A stretch of DNA of 5,031 nt from JBMNKL01 sp050261495 (lineage in GTDB: Bacteria > Bacillota > Clostridia > Acetivibrionales > DTU013): positions 1 to 5,031 of the forward strand of contig JBLNDI010000051.1 in NCBI GenBank assembly GCA_050261495.1, given 5' to 3'. The notes under the pieces were generated by a model, which was not told the origin of the DNA, made no database searches, and was given only the letters and a program-made list of their open reading frames with translations. The position numbers and the translations under genes were made by a program. Shown piece by piece: positions 1-5,031 of the stretch (positions are counted from its first letter, which is position 1; each line of letters begins with the position of its first letter).

Positions 1-124
1 TGCCGGAACTGTTGCAGACATAGCCGGATACAGCCGCATGTATGGAATATATGCAATTCTTCCCGTCATGGCTGCAGTGTTGTATTTTGCATTTGAGAAA
101 AAGTTGACTCATACGCAGCCATAA
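1..124 (+). CDS. Major facilitator-type transporter, C-terminal fragment
   Basis: The frame beginning at base 2 is open from the window edge to a TAA at 122-124 and gives 40 residues. They read like the end of a 12-helix MFS carrier: a short loop with GTVADIAGYSRMYG, then one hydrophobic helix (about YAILPVMAAVLYFAF), then a charged tail (EKKLTHTQP). The pattern of a Gly/Tyr-rich loop before the last helix is common at the C terminus of MFS drug and sugar transporters. The substrate cannot be told from this fragment. The gene ends 32 bases before the next start codon on the same strand, with no terminator between, so the two are probably co-transcribed. Another polytopic membrane protein family is possible; the reading frame itself is secure because the following gene is spaced normally. 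Confidence 0.6.
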   Translation, partial: AGTVADIAGYSRMYGIYAILPVMAAVLYFAFEKKLTHTQP

Positions 125-144
125 TTTATTATATAAATAATAGC

Positions 145-149
145 GGGAG
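145..149 (+). promoter_or_regulatory. Ribosome binding site of the YtvI-like gene
   Basis: GGGAG lies 7 bases before the ATG at 157. This supports that start codon over any internal Met. No sigma-A or sporulation-sigma promoter is evident in the 32-base gap, so the message probably begins upstream of the window. Confidence 0.7.
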
Positions 150-156
150 TAAGCTC

Positions 157-1272
157 ATGAATCCAAAAACCAAAAGCATTCTTACGAAAATTGCCATATT
201 CGCGTCAGTATTGATATCGGTAACGCTTGGCGTATTGATCATATTCCGGCTGGCATTTTTTCTATCACCGTTTTTAATAGCTTTTGCCCTTTCCTCGCTG
301 TTGGAACCAATTATCAGGTTCCTGTCCGCAAGGCTTCGCATCAAGCGCAAAATATCGGCGCCGGTTTTACTTCTGCTTTTGGTTGCAATCATAGCGACGT
401 TGCTTGCGCTGGCCGTCCTGAGGCTGATAAAAGAGATCAGGGCGTTTATAGCCCTGGTGCCGGGATTCCTTTCCGAACTGTATATGCAGATATCGGACTT
501 GATTTCCAGGAGCTCCTCATCTTTCGAGTGGCTTCCCGCGGAAATCACAGACAACCTTGGAAGCGTCATAGCGAATATTTCAGGTATGGTTACAAATTTC
601 GGCAGGTCCGTTGTCAAGGGCGCATACGTCACTGCAATATCGTTCCCCGAGGTTTTGATTTTTACCATTATTGCAATAATGGCCACATACTTTATAGCCG
701 TAGACAGGAAAAAAATCTCCGTAACAATTGCAAGGCACTTACCCGAAAGCTGGCTGGAAAAGATAGTTGAGCTGAGAAATGACCTTTTCGCGGCATTGTT
801 CGGTTATTTTAAAGCGGCCCTTATTATGATGTGCGTTACTTTTTCGGTAGTATTCCTGGGTTTAAGCATTATAGGCGTGAGATATGCCCTGCTGCTCGCT
901 TTTATCATAGCTATCATAGACGTGCTGCCGATACTGGGCACGGGCACGGTACTGATCCCCTGGTCCCTATACTTGCTGGTTACCGGCAAATACGGCTTCG
1001 GGATATACATCCTTGTTCTTTATCTCATTGTGCTTGTCATAAGGCACACTATTGAGCCCAAGGTAGTCGGGCAGCAGATCGGTTTGCATCCGCTCGCCAC
1101 TCTTATGGCAATGTACGTGGGCTTAAGGTTTGTCGGCTTTGCAGGATTGATACTGGGACCGATCATATTCCTGCTGATACGCAATATAATGGTAACCATA
1201 TATAAGAAAAAAACATTCAAGGAAATAATCGGGCTTGGGCCTGAACCCAAGACCGGTAAAGACATAAAATAA
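157..1272 (+). CDS. ytvI: YtvI-like sporulation membrane protein, AI-2E transporter family
   Basis: This is a 371-residue polytopic membrane protein of the AI-2E (UPF0118) family. It most resembles the YtvI branch, which is associated with sporulation in Bacilli and Clostridia and whose transported substrate, if any, is not established. Hydrophobic segments lie at about residues 11-30, 32-51, 69-92, 163-183, 219-270 (two or three helices around a short turn), 280-297 and 312-345. Between residues 93 and 160 is the long, mostly amphipathic loop typical of the family. Family signatures are the D255-VLPILGTGTVLIPW stretch and the R296-HTIEPKVVGQQIGLHPL region. The C-terminal tail is basic (KTGKDIK). 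The length matches usual YtvI proteins, and the ATG has a well-placed GGGAG. It follows an MFS gene closely and ends 4 bases before a terminator, so it is the last gene of its unit. It could be another AI-2E paralogue, because members are hard to separate without a tree; the family call is firm and the YtvI subgroup is moderately supported. Confidence 0.8.
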   Translation: MNPKTKSILTKIAIFASVLISVTLGVLIIFRLAFFLSPFLIAFALSSLLEPIIRFLSARLRIKRKISAPVLLLLLVAIIATLLALAVLRLIKEIRAFIALVPGFLSELYMQISDLISRSSSSFEWLPAEITDNLGSVIANISGMVTNFGRSVVKGAYVTAISFPEVLIFTIIAIMATYFIAVDRKKISVTIARHLPESWLEKIVELRNDLFAALFGYFKAALIMMCVTFSVVFLGLSIIGVRYALLLAFIIAIIDVLPILGTGTVLIPWSLYLLVTGKYGFGIYILVLYLIVLVIRHTIEPKVVGQQIGLHPLATLMAMYVGLRFVGFAGLILGPIIFLLIRNIMVTIYKKKTFKEIIGLGPEPKTGKDIK

Positions 1273-1276
1273 GAAC

Positions 1277-1310
1277 AAAAAAACCCCTCGTTGACCGAGG
1301 GGATTTTTTT
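1277..1310. terminator. Bidirectional intrinsic terminator between convergent genes
   Basis: A perfect 7-bp stem, CCCCTCG (1284-1290) with CGAGGGG (1296-1302), closes a 5-base TTGAC loop. Seven T (1304-1310) follow on the plus strand and seven A (1277-1283) precede it, which become a T run on the minus strand. It therefore has the form of a Rho-independent terminator in both directions. It would end the YtvI-like transcript 4 bases after its stop codon and the hppA transcript about 48 bases after its stop codon. Confidence 0.92.
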
Positions 1311-1350
1311 CTTAACTGCATACCAGGATTACTTACCGGTGTGCAAATAA

Positions 1351-3429
1351 TTACTTGATGATTGAGAACACTGCAAAAATTCCGGCGGTAATCGATGAAA
1401 CCAGTGAAACAACCGTAATCTGCGTATTGATGGACGGTCCGGCGGTATCCTTGAACGGATCGCCGACAGTATCGCCGACAACAGCGGCTTTATGTGCAAC
1501 AGAGCCTTTCCCGCCTTCATTTCCGGCTTCAACATACTTTTTGGCGTTATCCCAAAGCCCGCCTGCGTTACCCATTAACAGGGCCAGAAGCAAGCCGCTC
1601 ATTATATTGCCCGCGAGGAAACCGCCTATTGCCATTACACCGCCGATAAATCCCACCAGCAATGTCGCGCCTATTGCTACAAGGCCTGCCGGAACGAGCT
1701 CCCGGAGAGCTCCCTTCGTGGCGATGTCTATGCAGCGCTCGTATTCGGGAGAAACGCCTTCCTTGCCTTCCTTGAGCCCGGGTATTTCATCGAACTGCCT
1801 GTGAATCTCAGCAACCATGCGCTGGGCATTCCTGTCGACGCCCTGGATAAGCATCGCGGAAAACACAGCCGGAATGGCAACGCCAAGTATCATGCCGAAA
1901 AACACCACCGGATTCATGATGTCAAAACCGGAGAGCAGATCCAATCCACGCTCCGCCAGTGCATGGTTCGCTTCCGACAAGTATGCGCCCAGGAGGGCAA
2001 TAACCGTAAGTCCTGCGGCTCCTATCGCAAAACCTTTTGTTATGGCTTTGACGGTATTGCCTGCGCTATCCAATTCATCGGTAATCTTCAAAGCGTCGTC
2101 GCCAAGGTCGCCCATTTCGACAAGCCCTCTCGCGTTGTCCACGATCGGTCCGTACGCGTCATTTGAAATCACCATGCCAACTATGGAAAGCATGCCGATG
2201 GCAGCCATCGAAATCCCGAAAAGCGCGTCAATTTTAGTGTTTGGATCTACACCATCACAAATGATAAACGATGCGAGGGCTGACACTCCAATACCCGCAA
2301 GCGCAGGAAACGCACTGATAAGCCCGTAACTGAAACCTGAAAGAATGGTAAACGCCGGTCCCGACTTGGAAGCCCTGGCAACCATACGCACAGGCTTTCT
2401 TAAATCATTCGTGAAGTAATCGGAAGCAATGCCTACGATTGTTCCCACGCCAAGCCCGATAATTGTTGCTCCCCAGTAACGCCAGTTGAAGTTGAAGATT
2501 GAAGTGGCTGCCGCCGTTAAAACGGCAAAGAGAGCCGTGGTTATATATGTGCATTTATTCAGCGCACTGCTGGGATCCCCATTTTTTCCTATGCGTCCGA
2601 ACAGTAATCCCACGATCGAGGAAAGCAGCCCGAGCGAAGCATAGCAGAGAATCATATTTGCGTTAATGCCATTTCCTCCGTCCAACGCCATGCCGAGCAC
2701 CAGCGCCGCAGCCATTGAAGCTACGTTGGAGTCGAACAGGTCTGCGCCCATGCCTGCCACATCACCTACGTTATCTCCTACGTTATCGGCTATAACGGCA
2801 GGATTCCGCGGATCATCCTCGGGAATGCCAAGTTCCACTTTTCCTACCAGGTCCGCGCTTACGTCGGCTGTTTTCGTAAATATTCCTCCCCCCGCCTTGG
2901 CGAAAAGGGCGAGCGAAGAAGCGCCGAAGCTGAATCCCAGAACGGCAGTGGCATCTCCCGTCAACAGCAGGATGCCGGTTACTCCCAGCAAGCTTGTGCC
3001 CACAACTGCCATGCCCATGACCGCTCCACCGCGGAAACCGGCCATAAACGAACGATTCATGCTTTTGGTGGCTGCTTCCGCACTTTTTACGTTAGCTATA
3101 GTTGCGACAAAAATTCCTATTTTCCCGGCCAATGCTGAAAAAACAGAGCCTACGATATATGAAATCGCCATCAGGATGTTTTCCACCGGTTCGTTGTTCC
3201 AAATAGGATGCGGAAGGAAAATAAGTATCAGAACCGCCACTATGGCGACGAATACTGCTAATATCCTGTATTCCCTTCCAAGAAAAGTATTCGCTCCTCT
3301 TCTGATAAGCAATCCGATCCTGGCAACTTCAGGATTGGAAGATGGTTGTGATTTTACCCATGCATAGAGCCATGCCGCTACACCTAGGGCAAGAATGGAA
3401 ACCAATATTGCTACAACTGGCCAATTCAT
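1351..3429 (-). CDS. hppA: Membrane-bound ion-translocating pyrophosphatase
   Basis: This 692-residue enzyme hydrolyses pyrophosphate and couples it to export of H+ (or Na+) across the cytoplasmic membrane. About 16 hydrophobic segments can be counted, as expected, and the length is usual. The active-site motifs are all present: K186, D189-VSADLVGKVE (189-199), EDDPRNP (204-210), DNVGDNVGD with D215, D219 and D223, D230, D424 and D431-N, K465, DN at 627-628, and GDTVGDPFKD (652-661). In GNTVKAITKG, Lys461 and Thr464 sit where K+-independent enzymes have Lys and Thr and K+-dependent ones have Ala and Gly/Ala, so a K+-independent, probably H+-pumping enzyme is inferred. Oddities: Asp233 replaces the usual Glu three residues after D230; DVSAD replaces DVGAD; DNARGLVEM replaces DNAGGIAEM; TAGPS replaces TSGPS. 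It is monocistronic or follows the GH43 gene by read-through; it has its own promoter and an AGGAGG 7 bases before the ATG. Family identity is certain; ion and K+ specificity are inferred. Confidence 0.97.
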   Translation of the reverse strand: MNWPVVAILVSILALGVAAWLYAWVKSQPSSNPEVARIGLLIRRGANTFLGREYRILAVFVAIVAVLILIFLPHPIWNNEPVENILMAISYIVGSVFSALAGKIGIFVATIANVKSAEAATKSMNRSFMAGFRGGAVMGMAVVGTSLLGVTGILLLTGDATAVLGFSFGASSLALFAKAGGGIFTKTADVSADLVGKVELGIPEDDPRNPAVIADNVGDNVGDVAGMGADLFDSNVASMAAALVLGMALDGGNGINANMILCYASLGLLSSIVGLLFGRIGKNGDPSSALNKCTYITTALFAVLTAAATSIFNFNWRYWGATIIGLGVGTIVGIASDYFTNDLRKPVRMVARASKSGPAFTILSGFSYGLISAFPALAGIGVSALASFIICDGVDPNTKIDALFGISMAAIGMLSIVGMVISNDAYGPIVDNARGLVEMGDLGDDALKITDELDSAGNTVKAITKGFAIGAAGLTVIALLGAYLSEANHALAERGLDLLSGFDIMNPVVFFGMILGVAIPAVFSAMLIQGVDRNAQRMVAEIHRQFDEIPGLKEGKEGVSPEYERCIDIATKGALRELVPAGLVAIGATLLVGFIGGVMAIGGFLAGNIMSGLLLALLMGNAGGLWDNAKKYVEAGNEGGKGSVAHKAAVVGDTVGDPFKDTAGPSINTQITVVSLVSSITAGIFAVFSIIK

Positions 3430-3436
3430 TAAAACG

Positions 3437-3442
3437 CCTCCT
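3437..3442 (-). promoter_or_regulatory. Ribosome binding site of hppA
   Basis: The minus strand reads AGGAGG, a full anti-16S match, 7 bases before the ATG (3429-3427). It fixes the hppA start and implies strong translation, fitting an abundant membrane enzyme. Confidence 0.9.
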
Positions 3443-3477
3443 AAAAATTATGTATTTGATCGTATAGCGTGATACAT

Positions 3478-3508
3478 AAAATTGTGAAGTTATTAACAGC
3501 ACAATTTT
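3478..3508 (-). promoter_or_regulatory. 31-base dyad in the hppA leader, Rex-like operator candidate
   Basis: Plus-strand AAAATTGTG (3478-3486) is a perfect inverted repeat of CACAATTTT (3500-3508). Between them GTTA (3489-3492) and TAAC (3494-3497) are also inverted about the same centre, base 3493, so 26 of 30 flanking positions are symmetric. The dyad starts about 4 bases after the predicted transcription start. Within it, the 18-mer at 3482-3499 (TTGTGAAGTTATTAACAG) matches 12 of the 14 defined positions of the clostridial Rex consensus TTGTTAANNNNTTAACAA. Rex is the NADH/NAD+-sensing repressor; a bound repressor here would block early elongation or promoter clearance. The same bases could instead form an AU-rich stem at the 5' end of the message that affects stability. 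The symmetry is seen directly; the regulator is inferred. Confidence 0.5.
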
Positions 3509-3518
3509 CACCGAGTAT

Positions 3519-3547
3519 ATTATACGCATATAATTTGTAAATTGCAA
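3519..3547 (-). promoter_or_regulatory. Sigma-A-type promoter of hppA
   Basis: On the minus strand a -35 element TTGCAA (3547-3542, 4 of 6 matches to TTGACA) is followed after exactly 17 bases by a perfect -10 element TATAAT (3524-3519). Transcription should start near 3511-3513, giving a leader of about 83 bases before hppA. The surrounding DNA is AT-rich. The spacer contains a small inverted repeat, AATTT-gt-AAATT (3532-3543), probably only a by-product of AT content. The promoter lies 25 bases beyond the stop codon of the upstream GH43 gene, so hppA need not depend on that gene's transcript. Confidence 0.8.
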
Positions 3548-3571
3548 ATAAATATTTTTTTCAGTAAAAAG

Positions 3572-5031
3572 CTAAATTATTATTTCAACTTTTGTTTTCA
3601 CCCTTGCAAGATCCGGCCTCAAATCCCGTTCGGGAGACATGTCGAACATTGGAAAGCCTGCCTTGTTGAAATGTATCCTGCGGACAGCCGTACACCTTGG
3701 ACTCTTTCCCATGGATTCCTGCGCGTGGTAAGCTATCATCAGGTTTCCGTGCCTATCCTTGAAAAATGTATTGTGGCCGGGTCCGTATTCACCTTTAACG
3801 GAATAGTAGGATAGAACCGGGGCGCTTCTTTTCACCCAATTGGCGGGGTCCAGCAAGTTGACGCCTTTTTTGGCGGTCAGCAGGCCGATCGCATAAGAGT
3901 ATCCGCCGGCCGCCCCTCCCGAATATGTGATATATACGTTGTCTTCCGATACAATAGCATAAGGTCCTTCATTGTTGATTGTATGCTCATTGTTCTCCCA
4001 TCCGTACAGCGGCCTTGACAAAAGCACCGGCTCGCTTGCCAGCCGCCAGGGCTTCCTCGGATCAACCGTCGCAATATAAAGCATGGAGCCGGTATCTTCA
4101 GGCTCGCCGATATGCATGCGGTATGACCATACATAGTAGGATGCGCCGTCCGCTTCAAAATACGTCATGTCCAGCGTAATTCCTTCCGTCGTAAGATATG
4201 ACCCGTCCATTCTCAAAATGCGTCGTGGTTCTTCCCAGCTGCCGGGATCTGTAATGCTGCCGTTCTTTTTCAGCTTCATTATATGGGATTGCGGTCCCCA
4301 GACTTTTCCCCCGACGGCAAACAATATGTAGAGTTCATCCCTGATGACATGAAATTCCGGGGCCCAGAATGTTTGAACCAACCCTTTTTCCTCGTTCTTA
4401 TCCAGGATTAAATATTCCTTCGCGCCATTTTCAAACAACCCCATTACCGTATCCGCTTCACGGACATACAAGCCTATATTGTCGGTGTTGTCATTGGTCG
4501 CGATAAAATAGTATTTTCCATGCCATTGAATCACATCCGGGTCGGCGTACCCGACAGCCAGCGGAAACGGGTATGCATCCTGAGTTACAGTGCCGGAAAT
4601 TTCGTATATGCCGGGTTTTGAAAAATCAATGCTGTTCGTATCCCAAATCACCTGTTTGACCGCGGTGGATTCATCGCTGTAAACTGCCGTCGCCGTTGCG
4701 GCATTGATTTGCTCCGCGGTTTTCGCGCTGATCAAATCCGGCACTTTGATACCAGTGTTCACAAGGGGAGACCATTTCATAAGAAGCTCCTCGCCAAAAC
4801 CGGCATCCACCTCGATAATATTTCCTTTAACGGCTCCCTTGGGAGCAGCCGGGGCAGTTTTGTATGAAATAATACCGCCGGGTTCCGCGTCCGATACGCT
4901 GTCCGGATCGCGAATATCAGTCATTGTGTTTTGAAAATAGTTTCCGTCCGCATCTTTCCATTTCAATATGTACACTTTTTCTACAGGGTTGTACTCACAG
5001 GCTATTTCCTCCGCATATGCATCCCTGTGCA
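3572..5031 (-). CDS. GH43 arabinosidase/xylosidase-type enzyme with Ig-like domain, 5' end missing
   Basis: The frame is open from the right edge to a TAG at 3574-3572, giving 485 residues of a longer protein; a GTG at 4975 is not the start, because the frame continues upstream without a stop. Counting from the first whole codon, residues 1-98 are an unassigned beta-rich region (YILKWKDADG, GGIISYKTAP). About 99-158 is a bacterial Ig-like (Big_4-type) domain ending in WDTNSIDFSKPGIYEISGTV, and about 160 onward is the five-bladed GH43 propeller. Its catalytic triad is visible: base Asp163 in ADPD (codon 4543-4541), pKa-tuning Asp287 in TLDMTYF (4171-4169) and acid Glu354 in NNEGPY (3970-3968). 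WAPE (222-225) and GPGHN (416-420, with the His expected near the metal site) are also typical. Such enzymes cleave alpha-L-arabinofuranosyl or beta-xylosyl links in arabinan or arabinoxylan; the exact substrate cannot be read here. It is probably secreted, but the signal peptide is off-window. No strong terminator follows it, and hppA starts 142 bases downstream on the same strand. Confidence 0.9.
   Translation of the reverse strand, partial: HRDAYAEEIACEYNPVEKVYILKWKDADGNYFQNTMTDIRDPDSVSDAEPGGIISYKTAPAAPKGAVKGNIIEVDAGFGEELLMKWSPLVNTGIKVPDLISAKTAEQINAATATAVYSDESTAVKQVIWDTNSIDFSKPGIYEISGTVTQDAYPFPLAVGYADPDVIQWHGKYYFIATNDNTDNIGLYVREADTVMGLFENGAKEYLILDKNEEKGLVQTFWAPEFHVIRDELYILFAVGGKVWGPQSHIMKLKKNGSITDPGSWEEPRRILRMDGSYLTTEGITLDMTYFEADGASYYVWSYRMHIGEPEDTGSMLYIATVDPRKPWRLASEPVLLSRPLYGWENNEHTINNEGPYAIVSEDNVYITYSGGAAGGYSYAIGLLTAKKGVNLLDPANWVKRSAPVLSYYSVKGEYGPGHNTFFKDRHGNLMIAYHAQESMGKSPRCTAVRRIHFNKAGFPMFDMSPERDLRPDLARVKTKVEIII

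Noticed and set aside
129..686. 185-codon open frame on the minus strand opposite the YtvI-like gene
   Set aside because: The plus-strand protein has clear family motifs, and this product matches nothing recognisable.
1318..1344. Inverted repeat GCATACC / GGTGTGC in the hppA 3' untranslated region
   Set aside because: One pair is mismatched in the hppA message, the loop is 13 bases and there is no T run; the true terminator is the adjacent hairpin at 1277-1310.
1355..2329. Three overlapping plus-strand open frames opposite the hppA 3' half
   Set aside because: All are shadows of hppA codon structure; no motifs or translation signals support them.
2666..3367. Long open frame of 233 codons on the plus strand, antisense to hppA
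   Set aside because: It lies entirely inside a certain gene, its product is a Pro/Ala/Thr-rich low-complexity string typical of an antisense frame, and it has no convincing ribosome binding site.
3529..3534. TATAAT on the plus strand in the gap upstream of hppA
   Set aside because: No well-spaced -35 was identified and no plus-strand gene follows; AT-rich sequence gives such matches by chance.
1..5031. Search for an undescribed system, mobile element, CRISPR array, tRNA or riboswitch
   Set aside because: Nearly the whole window is explained by four ordinary genes; no direct-repeat arrays, transposase remnants, terminal repeats or conserved RNA folds were seen.

Overview
The window most likely comes from an anaerobic, spore-forming member of the Clostridia (Bacillota) that degrades plant polysaccharides. 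Three features point this way: a YtvI-type membrane protein (a sporulation-associated branch of the AI-2E family), a proton-pumping membrane pyrophosphatase, and a multidomain GH43 arabinosidase/xylosidase-type enzyme. The ribosome binding sites are strong Gram-positive ones, and the non-coding gap ahead of hppA is AT-rich with a sigma-A-type promoter. This is inference from gene content; no marker gene is present to fix the taxon.

Layout. Positions 1-124 (+) hold the last 40 codons of a probable major facilitator transporter. After a 32-base gap, a complete YtvI-like gene follows at 157-1272 (+), probably in the same transcript. A compact hairpin with A and T runs on opposite sides (1277-1310) ends this unit and also serves the convergent gene. 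On the minus strand, hppA (3429 to 1351) encodes a complete 692-residue membrane pyrophosphatase. A 142-base gap upstream of it holds a promoter with a perfect TATAAT, a 31-base dyad in the 5' leader with a Rex-like 18-mer inside it, and an AGGAGG ribosome binding site. From 3572 to the right edge (minus strand) lies the C-terminal 485 residues of a GH43 enzyme with an Ig-like domain ahead of the catalytic propeller; its N terminus is outside the window.

How the genes fit together. The GH43 enzyme would release pentoses from plant cell walls. The pyrophosphatase would recover energy from the pyrophosphate of biosynthesis as an ion gradient, a common arrangement in clostridia living on plant polymers. 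The gene pairs are not obviously one pathway. No defence system, mobile element, CRISPR array or RNA gene was seen. The points most worth a second look are the operator-like dyad in the hppA leader and the unusual residues of the pyrophosphatase (Lys at the K+-independence position, Asp instead of the usual Glu near the ion gate, several changes in otherwise conserved motifs).
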